A DNA stretch of 64,000 nucleotides from a virus, in the IMG/VR virus record IMGVR_UViG_3300037502_002960, positions 1-64,000 of that record. One strand, 5' to 3'. Positions 54,258 to 61,886 of the stretch are shown piece after piece. The position numbers and the translations under genes are program-made. Below the pieces are notes generated by a model. The model was given only the letters and a program-made list of their open reading frames with translations. It did not search any database and was not told the origin of the DNA. Each line of letters opens with the position of its first letter. Position 1 is the first letter of the stretch.

Positions 54258-54890
54258 AAGTTGTAAAAGGTTTCAAGCTAATAAATAAATCAAAATTCTT
54301 TTATACCTTTTATATGCATATTATATTATAGTTTTTATGCACAAACAAATATATATAGTGCACTACAAACCTATATATGCACACATAATATGCATAATAC
54401 TATATATGGTATGATAAAAACATATATACACTATATATAGATTAAATCCATGAATATAAACCATTTTTACCCATATATAGACGAATTTTTACTACACATA
54501 CTACATGTAGTGTCTACATATAGGTTATACATACTACATATGGACATTTTAGCCAATTTTTGCTTAATAAAATTAACCTTTTATAAAATATATAAATTTT
54601 AGGTAAAATATATCCTAAAATTTATATAAAAGTATATATACTAATTCGTCGCCAGAAAACGGTTCGAGTTTCTACAGACTCTTATAAAACTGGTTATGTA
54701 TACCCCTATATTACCTATATGTGTGCCCAAAACCGTTTCAATTTCTACGGGTCGCCCAATTTTCTGATTGACCCCACCCCCTAAAAGGGTTTGAGTTTTT
54801 AAAACCGTTTCAAAATTATGAACCTATATGAAGCCAGAAAAGGGTTTGAAATTTTAAAATCAATTTGGAAAATAAAAACGATATACCCCG
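54258..54890. other. Gene-free region with repeats
   Basis: No gene is supported in this 633-bp stretch. The first half is rich in alternating TATATA and palindromic words such as TACATGTA. The second half has GCCAGAAAA(C/G)GGTT(T/C)GA copies near 54650 and 54833, a truncated one near 54785, and inverted AAAACCGTTTCAA copies near 54730 and 54800. Confidence 0.6.
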
Positions 54891-54919
54891 TTGACAAAAC
54901 TAAAGATAAATGGTATAAT
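54891..54919 (+). promoter_or_regulatory. Early-type promoter
   Basis: TTGACAAAAC, 17-bp spacer, TATAAT after ATGG. It drives the 47-residue membrane protein gene. Confidence 0.92.
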
Positions 54920-54952
54920 TAAATCAATAAATTAGAAAGGTTGTGAAAATAA

Positions 54953-55096
54953 ATGTGGACATGGTTTTGGTTTGTATTATGTATGATTCAAATGCCTTTA
55001 ACAATGCTATTATTACATAGTTTAATTCTTGTTAAAAAGAAATATAACTATGAACAAGAATTTAAAAGAGCTATTGATAATCATATAAAAAAATAA
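54953..55096 (+). CDS. 47-residue single-pass membrane protein
   Basis: ATG follows AAAGGTTGTGAA. The product starts with a very hydrophobic Trp-rich segment (W-T-W-F-W-F-V-L-C-M-I and L-T-M-L-L-L-H-S-L-I-L-V) followed by a basic tail, typical of small phage membrane proteins that inhibit host processes or superinfecting phages. The function is not visible. Confidence 0.7.
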   Translation: MWTWFWFVLCMIQMPLTMLLLHSLILVKKKYNYEQEFKRAIDNHIKK

Positions 55097-55123
55097 AAAC
55101 AAAAATTTTTATTAAAGAGACTG

Positions 55124-55152
55124 TTGACAAACGATTAAAATAATGATATAAT
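55124..55152 (+). promoter_or_regulatory. Early-type promoter
   Basis: TTGACAAACGAT, 17-bp spacer, TATAAT after ATGA. It drives the gene at 55185. Confidence 0.93.
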
Positions 55153-55184
55153 TATATTATAGAAAAGGAAAGGGAGTTATTAAA

Positions 55185-55508
55185 ATGAACGAATTAAAAG
55201 TGTATAAAAACTTAAGTCAAAATGTAAAGAATGAAATTGAAGAGAATTTAGAATTCATTTTTGAAAAATATGAATCAGTAGAATCATTAATTGAGCAAGG
55301 TGAAATTAGATTATTTAATAGAAGTCAATTAATTGAATTTCTATTCTTTGACGATAGCAATAGTGATAAAGAGGCATTGCTAGAATTGTTAAACACAACA
55401 GATACACAAATTCAAGGATACAATGATGGATTAGATTATATCGTTCACAATAATTACGACAACGTTTTTGAATTATCAAATGGCATGTATTTGTTTGTAT
55501 GGCACTAA
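55185..55508 (+). CDS. Small acidic unknown protein
   Basis: The 107-residue acidic protein (E-I-E-E-N-L-E-F-I-F-E-K-Y-E-S-V; D-N-V-F-E-L-S-N-G-M-Y-L-F-V) has AAAGGGAG upstream. Acidic small early proteins can be DNA mimics, but no fold is recognised. A hairpin (ACAAG...CTTGT, 55519-55550) follows. Confidence 0.68.
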   Translation: MNELKVYKNLSQNVKNEIEENLEFIFEKYESVESLIEQGEIRLFNRSQLIEFLFFDDSNSDKEALLELLNTTDTQIQGYNDGLDYIVHNNYDNVFELSNGMYLFVWH

Positions 55509-55621
55509 GATTGAATTCTACAAGTGCAGGCGATTCAATTATCGCTTGTACAAAGGACTATTCAATTCAATTAAAGAAAATGATTTGATTATGAAGACAG
55601 TCTAAAAAGGAGATGAACAGA

Positions 55622-55825
55622 ATGGAAAAATTATACGCAGTTCATTTAGTAGATTTAAAAGATAATGGTCAAACGGGTTTTGATTTCTTTGAGTATGAAG
55701 AGGATGCAGATAAGCAATTAGAAAAAATCAATAGTGACATCAAAAAATATAATAAAGAATCTGAGTTTAAAGCTGTCAAAAGACTGGTTGACTATGACTC
55801 AAAAAGAAACGCAGTAAATATTTAA
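55622..55825 (+). CDS. 67-residue unknown protein
   Basis: ATG 55622 is spaced correctly from AAAGGAG; the ATG at 55613 is not. The product (Y-A-V-H-L-V-D-L-K-D-N-G; D-K-Q-L-E-K-I-N-S-D-I-K) is alpha/beta. It is followed by a coupled 56-residue gene. Confidence 0.65.
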   Translation: MEKLYAVHLVDLKDNGQTGFDFFEYEEDADKQLEKINSDIKKYNKESEFKAVKRLVDYDSKRNAVNI

Positions 55826-55839
55826 AGGAGGTTGAAAAA

Positions 55840-56010
55840 ATGAAAGAGATTAAAACAATTTTAAAAGGAATTGAAAAAGATTTATTAGGTAGTAAGAGAC
55901 AACTTGAGAAAACTGAATATGGTTCAAAAGAATATTATTTCATTAAAGGAAGAATCTCTCAAGCAGAAAATACGATTGCTAAAATTGAAATGGTTTTGGA
56001 AGGAGAATAA
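55840..56010 (+). CDS. 56-residue coiled-coil protein
   Basis: ATG with AAAGGAGG upstream. The product is a charged helix (I-L-K-G-I-E-K-D-L-L-G-S-K-R-Q-L-E-K). It ends with GGAGAATAA, whose GGAG serves the next gene. Confidence 0.68.
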   Translation: MKEIKTILKGIEKDLLGSKRQLEKTEYGSKEYYFIKGRISQAENTIAKIEMVLEGE

Positions 56011-56013
56011 AAT

Positions 56014-56403
56014 ATGGGTGTATACAAGTTCGAAAATACAGACGTATCAAAAATGCAGGAACGAGCTACAGAATTACTAAGTCAAAACGAATTAATCTCT
56101 TTATCAGTAAGTTATCTGGTAAAACATTCCTACAAACACTTAGAGGGGAAAGATTTAAAAAATGGTAATTTGCAGTCAGAAAACACTTTAAGAGAATGGA
56201 AAACAAAAAATAAAAAGTATGACTACTATATAAAAAGAGTTATTTTGAATGATGTTATTGTTAATGCTAGAAAAGATTTTGAAAATATGAATCAAAGAGA
56301 ATGTTTGGGGTACAGTGAATTTGACATTGAATGTATTGTTACTGAAATATCGGTTAATGCAAAGATTTTTATTGACATACTTAATAATAGCGATAAAGTC
56401 TGA
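56014..56403 (+). CDS. Unknown early protein
   Basis: The 129-residue protein has helical segments (E-L-I-S-L-S-V-S-Y-L-V-K-H-S-Y; Y-Y-I-K-R-V-I-L-N-D-V-I-V-N). The GGAG of the upstream gene is its ribosome site. A 13-bp perfect hairpin covers the stop codon. Confidence 0.68.
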   Translation: MGVYKFENTDVSKMQERATELLSQNELISLSVSYLVKHSYKHLEGKDLKNGNLQSENTLREWKTKNKKYDYYIKRVILNDVIVNARKDFENMNQRECLGYSEFDIECIVTEISVNAKIFIDILNNSDKV

Positions 56404-56424
56404 TAATAAAAATCAGACTTTATC
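56392..56424 (+). terminator. 13-bp perfect hairpin at the end of the gene
   Basis: GATAAAGTCTGAT and its complement flank AATAAAA. No U-tract follows on the plus strand, so it may be an mRNA-stabilising or weak termination signal. Confidence 0.6.
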
Positions 56425-56434
56425 AAAAAGTCCA

Positions 56435-56463
56435 TTGACAAAAGATTATATAAATGTTATAAT
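56435..56463 (+). promoter_or_regulatory. Early-type promoter
   Basis: TTGACAAAAGAT, 17-bp spacer, TATAAT after ATGT. It drives the gene at 56497. Confidence 0.93.
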
Positions 56464-56496
56464 AAATATATAAAATTTTAGATTGGAGATATTAAT

Positions 56497-56763
56497 ATGG
56501 AAATTAAACAACATGAAAACTTTACTAAAAAAGGCGGAATGATTGCCGAGGGTATTGTAAAAGAAATTATAAGAAAAGGTATTCCAACACGTATCTCTAC
56601 TACATGGAAAGATTATGGTCAAGGATTATCTTGGGACGCTATATTGGTTTATTCGCACTCACTAAAAAGTGATTATCAACTATTAACACCTAAAGAATTT
56701 GAAAAAATTAATGACGGCTCAATCACAGATGAAGAGATTGAAAATATTATTGATAAATGTTAA
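56497..56763 (+). CDS. Small unknown early protein
   Basis: The 88-residue protein (K-K-G-G-M-I-A-E-G-I-V-K-E-I; T-W-K-D-Y-G-Q-G-L-S-W-D) follows GGAGA. No domain recognised. The following gene starts 24 bases later. Confidence 0.68.
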   Translation: MEIKQHENFTKKGGMIAEGIVKEIIRKGIPTRISTTWKDYGQGLSWDAILVYSHSLKSDYQLLTPKEFEKINDGSITDEEIENIIDKC

Positions 56764-56786
56764 AAAATAAAAAGGAGAGATTGACT

Positions 56787-57116
56787 ATGGTTAGCTATGA
56801 AAGAAAATTAGAAATTTTAGAAGAGAATGGTCGTATTAATTATGAAACGTATACTTACTTGAAATACTTTGACACTAACACTTGTGGAGTTAACGGTATG
56901 AAAGAATTGATTAAAACGTGTAATGAAAATGGTATTGAAGTATATGCAAGTGGATATATTGCGGTAAAACAAGATTACAACGAATTGACAAAACTATACA
57001 ATGTAGATGAACGCAATGTAATTTGCTTAGGCACTTACTATGGTGAATCATTATTGGACGATGATGGCGATGAATCAATCATTGAAGACGATAGAATTTA
57101 TCTGATTGTAAAATAA
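56787..57116 (+). CDS. Unknown early protein
   Basis: The 109-residue protein is started at ATG 56787, spaced from AAAGGAGAG. It has an N-terminal helix-turn-helix-like stretch (L-E-I-L-E-E-N-G-R-I-N-Y-E-T), then alpha/beta segments and an acidic D-D-D-G-D-E stretch. Not recognised. Confidence 0.65.
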   Translation: MVSYERKLEILEENGRINYETYTYLKYFDTNTCGVNGMKELIKTCNENGIEVYASGYIAVKQDYNELTKLYNVDERNVICLGTYYGESLLDDDGDESIIEDDRIYLIVK

Positions 57117-57137
57117 AAACGCAAAGGAGAAGGTAAA

Positions 57138-57356
57138 ATGAGGGCTACAGGAAACTATTTTAACTTTAAACATATAAACAATGAAGACAGAGTTTATATT
57201 GCTACAGAATTGATTTCTGATGATAATGAAGTATGTTATCTTGTATCATGGGAGGCTATACGAGAGGGCGAATTTATTGATAGAGTTAATACAGTAAATT
57301 ATTCAAAAGAGAGTGTCGAAGACTCTTTAAAATATGAAATGTGGATTAAGCTATGA
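57138..57356 (+). CDS. 72-residue unknown protein
   Basis: ATG with AAAGGAG upstream. The product is beta-rich (G-N-Y-F-N-F-K-H-I; C-Y-L-V-S-W-E-A-I). It overlaps a 29-codon frame at its stop (ATGATGG). Confidence 0.62.
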   Translation: MRATGNYFNFKHINNEDRVYIATELISDDNEVCYLVSWEAIREGEFIDRVNTVNYSKESVEDSLKYEMWIKL

Positions 57357-57442
57357 TGGACAAAAATATAATGAACCCTATTTGCAAATTTAAATCAAAA
57401 ATAAATAATGTGGCAGAAGATATTACCTATGGTTTTATTTAA
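57353..57442 (+). CDS. Possible 29-residue peptide
   Basis: The ATG overlaps the upstream stop codon. The peptide (D-K-N-I-M-N-P-I-C-K-F-K-S-K) has no recognisable features. It could be real by coupling or could be chance. Confidence 0.25.
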   Translation: MMDKNIMNPICKFKSKINNVAEDITYGFI

Positions 57443-57560
57443 GAAAAATGAAAGTAATTATCTCATTATGTGGGTTGCAGGAGATGCAGTTTGCCAAGAA
57501 AGTATACCTAAGAAAGAATTTTCAAAAAACATAAAAAGTGGTATGTTTAAAATATTATAA
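57408..57560 (+). CDS. Possible 50-residue protein
   Basis: The frame from ATG 57408 (or ATG 57429, 43 residues) encodes L-F-K-K-N-E-S-N-Y-L-I-M-W-V-A-G, a beta-like sequence similar in style to the neighbouring small proteins. No clear ribosome site, so expression may depend on coupling with the preceding frames. Confidence 0.4.
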   Translation: MWQKILPMVLFKKNESNYLIMWVAGDAVCQESIPKKEFSKNIKSGMFKIL

Positions 57561-57578
57561 TTATTTTTATAAAATCTA

Positions 57579-57607
57579 TTGACAAAAGCCTATATGTCTG
57601 TTATAAT
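57579..57607 (+). promoter_or_regulatory. Early-type promoter
   Basis: TTGACAAAAGCC, 17-bp spacer, TATAAT after CTGT. It drives the 59-residue gene. Confidence 0.92.
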
Positions 57608-57640
57608 ATTGTTATAGCAAACATATAGGAGGTTTTATTA

Positions 57641-57820
57641 ATGGAAAAAACATTATTAAAAGCAGGACAAAAGGTTAAAGTTTTTACAAAGATTGATATT
57701 GTTTTTGAAGGTTCAGTTTTAAATAATTTGTATAGCTCAAGTGAAAAGCTATCAATAACTAGTGACAATAGTGTTTATAGATTTTCAAAAAATCAAGTAT
57801 CAAAAATTGAATTACTATAA
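57641..57820 (+). CDS. 59-residue small beta protein
   Basis: ATG behind TAGGAGG. The product (G-Q-K-V-K-V-F-T-K-I-D-I-V-F-E-G-S-V-L) is strand-rich, like an SH3/Sm-type barrel. Strong promoter and ribosome site make it a confident gene despite its size. Function unknown. Confidence 0.75.
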   Translation: MEKTLLKAGQKVKVFTKIDIVFEGSVLNNLYSSSEKLSITSDNSVYRFSKNQVSKIELL

Positions 57821-57855
57821 AGTTATAAAAATAATATTTTTTATTCTACAATCGC

Positions 57856-57884
57856 TTGACAAAAGACTTATTACATGATATAAT
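57856..57884 (+). promoter_or_regulatory. Early-type promoter (CGCTTGACAAAAGACTTA subgroup)
   Basis: TTGACA, 17 bp, TATAAT. It shares CGCTTGACAAAAGACTTA with the promoters at 59667 and 60263. Confidence 0.93.
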
Positions 57885-57943
57885 AAGATTATAGAGTTAA
57901 GATAAACAATTTGTTCAAGAAAATATGAAAAGGGGTTGTTAAA

Positions 57944-58603
57944 ATGGAAGGAAAAATTTACAAGCAGATTGAAAATGGTAACAAAAAAGAGGTTATTAAA
58001 GCAATGATTGAACCTAGTTATGATTTTGTAGGAAAGAAATATGAGTATAATTTTGATTTTGAGAATGGCATTTCAGTCATTCATCCAGATGAAGATTTTG
58101 CAATGCCAGTTATTAACATTGAAAGCTTCATGGATGAATTACTTGAGTTTGATGAATTTACAGATGAGGTAAACAAATGGTTGTTTGAAATAAGAAATGA
58201 GTATCTAGAAGCAAAAACAATTGACATTGTTAAAAGAAAATTCGATGAAGTAAATACAAATGGGTATTTAACAACAAGTGGCTATACGTACAATTTCGAC
58301 AATGACTTGTCAAGAGATTTCTTATACGATATTTTTGAATATGATGGTGAATCATACGTGCTTATTAGTGTGCATTATGGTGCTGATGCAAGGGGTGGAT
58401 TTGGCGACACAGTGTGTTTTAAAATTAGAGATATTGATTATTTCTATGATGTACAGATAACATATTATGACACAGAAACAGATATGGACATGACCTATTC
58501 AGACTTTGAAGAGGTTGCGGTATACGATAAGGAAACTGATACATGGACTAATAAAGAAAATGGTAATGAGATTAATTTATACAATGTAGCTTGTGGATTT
58601 TAA
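57944..58603 (+). CDS. Acidic unknown early protein
   Basis: The 219-residue protein is strongly acidic with aromatic-rich segments (Y-E-Y-N-F-D-F-E-N-G; V-L-I-S-V-H-Y-G-A-D-A-R-G-G-F-G-D-T). Its C-terminal half is beta-rich with many Tyr and Asp. AAAGGGGTTG precedes the ATG. No family assigned; DNA mimicry is possible. Confidence 0.72.
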   Translation: MEGKIYKQIENGNKKEVIKAMIEPSYDFVGKKYEYNFDFENGISVIHPDEDFAMPVINIESFMDELLEFDEFTDEVNKWLFEIRNEYLEAKTIDIVKRKFDEVNTNGYLTTSGYTYNFDNDLSRDFLYDIFEYDGESYVLISVHYGADARGGFGDTVCFKIRDIDYFYDVQITYYDTETDMDMTYSDFEEVAVYDKETDTWTNKENGNEINLYNVACGF

Positions 58604-58635
58604 AAAAATAATTAATTATAGCATGGTATAGTCTA

Positions 58636-58664
58636 TTGACAAGAGATTTTAACTATGCTATAAT
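58636..58664 (+). promoter_or_regulatory. Early-type promoter
   Basis: TTGACAAGAG, 17-bp spacer, TATAAT after ATGC. It drives the gene at 58681; the -10 lies only 17 bp from the start codon. Confidence 0.9.
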
Positions 58665-58680
58665 TAAAGGGGTGAAAATA

Positions 58681-58989
58681 TTGATTGATTTCAAAACCAA
58701 TGAATACTTAGAGGATTTCTCTCTAGCAAAAGATTTAAATGAATCTATATATATGGATTATTATGGAAATATGATTTTTGGTGATTTTGATATGGGAATT
58801 AGAGGTTTAGACCATAACTGTTTGATTGATGATGACAAAGAGAATTCGTTAATATTCTTGCATAATAATGGTGTTGTTAGGGTTGTACCAGAAGCATATG
58901 TTGTGCTAGTTTCTACGAGTCAATCATTATCAAAAATTCAAAAAGAAATAATTGAAGACAATGGATATAAAATTGAAGAATATATTTGA
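58681..58989 (+). CDS. Unknown early protein
   Basis: TTG at 58681 follows AAGGGGTGAAAATA, the recurrent TTG-start context of this phage; the frame upstream is promoter DNA. The 102-residue product contains G-N-M-I-F-G-D-F-D-M-G and V-R-V-V-P-E-A-Y-V-V-L-V. Its 5' leader is very short. Function unknown. Confidence 0.68.
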   Translation: MIDFKTNEYLEDFSLAKDLNESIYMDYYGNMIFGDFDMGIRGLDHNCLIDDDKENSLIFLHNNGVVRVVPEAYVVLVSTSQSLSKIQKEIIEDNGYKIEEYI

Positions 58990-59011
58990 CAAAACAGAAG
59001 GAGAATATAAC

Positions 59012-59164
59012 ATGAAAAACGTAAAATTAAATATGAACAGAACTTGGGGAAGAATCGAAAAAGATTTTGCAAAAACATGGGAGTTAAAAAGTTATAATCA
59101 AGGTGTAAAATCTTTAAATTTTGGCGGAAAAATTGAGGTAGGTGTAAAAAAACGTGTCAAATAA
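59012..59164 (+). CDS. 50-residue basic protein
   Basis: ATG 59012 is spaced from AAGGAG. The product is basic with W-G-R-I-E-K-D-F-A-K-T-W and ends K-K-R-V-K, possibly nucleic acid-binding. It overlaps the next gene by 11 nt. Confidence 0.65.
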   Translation: MKNVKLNMNRTWGRIEKDFAKTWELKSYNQGVKSLNFGGKIEVGVKKRVK

Positions 59165-59615
59165 AACAAAGTTTAATAAATTCAAGAATGATATGAGAGT
59201 GAATATGATTGCTGATAAAATTTTTAAGTATGAGATTATTAAATATCTTAATTTTGAAATTGAAGAGAATATTAATTTTGACTTAGAGACATATGGATTA
59301 AAAAACTTAAAATTTTCTATTGAATTTAACGAAAAAAATATGAATTATAAAGGAAAACTAATTGATAACGGTTATCAAGGAGGTTCAAGAAAGTATTGCT
59401 CACTTCTTAAAGATTACTATTATGATAACAACTTTATATCAATTGACCACGACCTATACCTGGAGTTGTTACAAGGGGAAGGTGTTGTTAATCAGAAATC
59501 ATATGATAGGGTCATCAGAAAGGCTCTAGCAGTGATTGAAGAGGGTTTATCGGTTATTGCATTCGACAGTAATAATATAGTTGAATACTATGAAGATTCG
59601 TTACGTCAATTTTAA
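59154..59615 (+). CDS. Unknown early protein
   Basis: The 153-residue protein starts at GTG overlapping the 50-residue gene. It has N-F-E-I-E-E-N-I-N-F-D-L-E-T and a C-terminal helix A-L-A-V-I-E-E-G-L-S-V-I. Not recognised. A hairpin follows. Confidence 0.65.
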   Translation: MSNKTKFNKFKNDMRVNMIADKIFKYEIIKYLNFEIEENINFDLETYGLKNLKFSIEFNEKNMNYKGKLIDNGYQGGSRKYCSLLKDYYYDNNFISIDHDLYLELLQGEGVVNQKSYDRVIRKALAVIEEGLSVIAFDSNNIVEYYEDSLRQF

Positions 59616-59620
59616 AAAAT

Positions 59621-59646
59621 ACACCAACTATAAATTTAGTTGGTGT
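59621..59646. terminator. 10-bp hairpin after the gene
   Basis: ACACCAACTA and its complement flank TAAATT. T-runs occur on the minus strand side, A-runs on the plus, so direction is uncertain. Confidence 0.5.
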
Positions 59647-59666
59647 AAAAATATTTTATAAATCGC

Positions 59667-59695
59667 TTGACAAAAGACTTATTATGTGTTATAAT
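59667..59695 (+). promoter_or_regulatory. Early-type promoter (CGCTTGACAAAAGACTTA subgroup)
   Basis: TTGACA, 17 bp, TATAAT. It drives the gene at 59725. Confidence 0.93.
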
Positions 59696-59724
59696 TAATA
59701 TATAAAGTAAAGGAGGAGTTATTA

Positions 59725-60207
59725 ATGGAAAAGACATTAATCAAATTGGTAAATAATAAGGTTACAGACAACTTTATTAACGTTAGTTCGGATGGCACAA
59801 GTTTTTGTTATATGGAAAGAAAGAAATTCAGAAGTGTTGAAGACATTAAAAAAGATGTAAAAAGAATTAGAAAAGATTTGAAAGATAAAGGAATTAAATT
59901 AGGAAAAACAGACACCTTATCAATTTTAAATGATAAAGACTATAAGTTGCTTTATGAAAAATCTATAGAAAAGTATAACAAATTATTTGATGAACTTATT
60001 ACTCTTTGGGAGCAAAAATTAGAAGAAGGTATATATTATGGTTGTTCAGATGATGAATTTTTGAATAGTAAAATACTCCCTTTACAGAATGAAATAAATT
60101 CAATGTTTAATAGAAATAAAGTTTTTTATAAATACCTAAATATAGAAAATAAAATTGTTGATTTAAAATACACAAATAAAGACTATTTATTAAAATTCTA
60201 CATTTAA
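59725..60207 (+). CDS. Unknown early protein
   Basis: The 160-residue protein has AAAGGAGG upstream. It is helical and Lys-rich (E-D-I-K-K-D-V-K-R-I-R-K-D-L-K), with W-E-Q-K-L-E-E-G-I-Y-Y-G. No domain recognised. It ends before a 14-bp hairpin. Confidence 0.7.
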   Translation: MEKTLIKLVNNKVTDNFINVSSDGTSFCYMERKKFRSVEDIKKDVKRIRKDLKDKGIKLGKTDTLSILNDKDYKLLYEKSIEKYNKLFDELITLWEQKLEEGIYYGCSDDEFLNSKILPLQNEINSMFNRNKVFYKYLNIENKIVDLKYTNKDYLLKFYI

Positions 60208-60232
60208 ATGATATATTGGTTGATATGACTAT

Positions 60233-60264
60233 AAGCGACTATTGAATAATTTCAATAGTCGCTT
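60233..60264 (+). terminator. 14-bp perfect hairpin fused to a promoter
   Basis: AAGCGACTATTGAA and its complement flank TAAT; the last bases (GCTT) run directly into the -35 TTGACA at 60263. It may terminate upstream transcription or act as an operator over the -35. Confidence 0.7.
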
Positions 60265-60291
60265 GACAAAAGACTTAAATTATGTTATAAT
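60263..60291 (+). promoter_or_regulatory. Early-type promoter (CGCTTGACAAAAGACTTA subgroup)
   Basis: TTGACA, 17 bp, TATAAT. It drives the metallopeptidase gene. Confidence 0.93.
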
Positions 60292-60343
60292 ATAAATATA
60301 GAGAGGTGATACTATTATAAAAACACAAAAAGGAGATGGGAAA

Positions 60344-61369
60344 ATGTTAAAACAGATAGATAAAGATGTAAAATATATGGAAAAAAGATTTTTTGAACTA
60401 TTAGATATTCATGGGGTTAGTGGTGACGAGGGTAGAGTAAGAGATTACCTTATCAAAGAACTTGCTCAAACAGTTGATAAAATTAAAGTTGATAATTACG
60501 GAAACCTACTTGCAGAAAAGAAATTTAATGGTGGTAAAGGTTCGGTAGTAATGTTATCTTCACACATGGATACAGTTAGAGGCGTTTTAAATGATAGAAA
60601 AGTAATCAAAGATAATAAGGGTAATATTCATTCTAACAAAGGTGCTTTGGGTGCAGATGATAGAGCAGGTATCGCAATCATTTTAGCAACTTATAAAAAG
60701 TTATTAAAAGAAAATGATTTTACTGGTACGGTTAAGTTTGCATTTAGCAGAGAAGAAGAAATTGGTTGTGTTGGTTCAAGTAAGATTGATAAAAATTTCT
60801 ACAAAGACGTTGATTTAGCCATTGTGGTAGATAGACGTGGGAATAGTGATATTGTAGGTGGTTGTTACAGTGCATTCTGTAGTAATGCTGTAGGAGATTT
60901 TATGGAGCATGTAGCTAAGTGTAATAATTTAGATTTTAGAATGGTAGAGGGCGGTATTTCTGATGCAGTGACGTTTTCAGAAAACGGAATCAATTCTGTA
61001 AACATTAGCGCAGGATACTATAATGAACACACAGATAAAGAATATGCAAGTATTTATGATATGGAGAAAAGTTTAGACCTTTTGATGGGAACTTTTGACA
61101 TGGTTAACACCTATAAAGAAGCTTTTGGTAGTGTACCAAAAGATGGAAATGATTGGGTTGGAAAAAAATATAGTTCAGCCTACTTTGAAGATGATTATTA
61201 TAATTACTACGATGATATGTGGTATGAAGAGTCAGACCCTAACGGTGAAGTATTCGCTTATGGTGACGGTAATAACATTTATATCGAGCAAGGAGACCAA
61301 CTAATAACATTAAACAAAAGCACGTTAGATTCTATTGTAACACAAATTTATATAGGGGCTGATAAATAA
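60344..61369 (+). CDS. M20/M42-type zinc aminopeptidase-like protein
   Basis: The 341-residue protein shows the dizinc peptidase signature: S-S-H74-M-D76-T, L-G-A-D105-D-R-A-G, S-R-E137-E-E-I-G, V-V-D163-R-R-G and Y-N-E-H229-T-D. These match the ligands and catalytic Glu of M20/M28/M42 (PepT-like) peptidases. The insert domain is short, and an acidic Tyr-rich C-terminal tail (D-D-Y-Y-N-Y-Y-D-D) of about 80 residues is added. It would act in the cytoplasm on peptides. Early expression in a phage is unusual; it could supply amino acids or destroy a signal or defence peptide. AAAGGAG is well spaced from ATG. Confidence 0.87.
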   Translation: MLKQIDKDVKYMEKRFFELLDIHGVSGDEGRVRDYLIKELAQTVDKIKVDNYGNLLAEKKFNGGKGSVVMLSSHMDTVRGVLNDRKVIKDNKGNIHSNKGALGADDRAGIAIILATYKKLLKENDFTGTVKFAFSREEEIGCVGSSKIDKNFYKDVDLAIVVDRRGNSDIVGGCYSAFCSNAVGDFMEHVAKCNNLDFRMVEGGISDAVTFSENGINSVNISAGYYNEHTDKEYASIYDMEKSLDLLMGTFDMVNTYKEAFGSVPKDGNDWVGKKYSSAYFEDDYYNYYDDMWYEESDPNGEVFAYGDGNNIYIEQGDQLITLNKSTLDSIVTQIYIGADK

Positions 61370-61665
61370 TGAAAACAAAAAAGACGTTAAAAAGAACAAA
61401 AATGGTAAAAATTAAAGACTTTAACTTATATTATTTTGGAGAAATGATAAAAACAAAAAACGATGATTACATGATTTATTTGAGAGGTGTAAAGCCTTGT
61501 ATCGGAGGATTCACAGGGTTTTATCTAGGCGACTTTAACCACGACTTTATCAAAAGGATTGACTTTATGTTAAGAGAGATTAGTCACAGTGATATCGCTA
61601 AACTAGATAGAAACACACTTGTATATATCGATAGTAAAAACAAAAAAATCTATGCTTTAAAATAA
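61369..61665 (+). CDS. Small basic unknown protein
   Basis: The 98-residue protein starts in the peptidase stop codon (TAATG), so it is coupled to it. It is basic (K-T-K-K-T-L-K-R-T-K-M-V-K) then alpha/beta (C-I-G-G-F-T-G-F-Y-L-G-D-F). A functional link with the peptidase is suggested by coupling only. Confidence 0.65.
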   Translation: MKTKKTLKRTKMVKIKDFNLYYFGEMIKTKNDDYMIYLRGVKPCIGGFTGFYLGDFNHDFIKRIDFMLREISHSDIAKLDRNTLVYIDSKNKKIYALK

Positions 61666-61673
61666 AGGGTTAA

Positions 61674-61810
61674 TTTTACTTTCTGAGCAGGTAGCTTAAA
61701 CAGAGAAATATAATATACTTAATAATAATATATAAATTAAATAAATAATATATTAAGACATATATAGTATATTATATTTCTCTACTTTGACTACCTTCTA
61801 AAAAAGTAAA
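61674..61810. repeat. Long inverted repeat element, copy 3
   Basis: The left arm beginning AGGTAGCTTAAACAG at 61689 and the right arm ending CTTTGACTACCT near 61797 match copies 1 and 2, with the same outer TTTTACTTT/AAAAAGTAAAA extension. It sits 20-40 bp upstream of the promoter for the SprT-like gene and downstream of the peptidase operon. Confidence 0.88.
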
Positions 61811-61828
61811 AATAATTATCATAATCTA

Positions 61829-61857
61829 TTGACAAAAGTATAAAATAATGATATACT
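61829..61857 (+). promoter_or_regulatory. Early-type promoter beside repeat copy 3
   Basis: TTGACAAAAGTA, 17-bp spacer, TATACT after ATGA. It drives the SprT-like gene. Confidence 0.9.
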
Positions 61858-61886
61858 ATATATATAATAACATAAGAGGTGATAAC

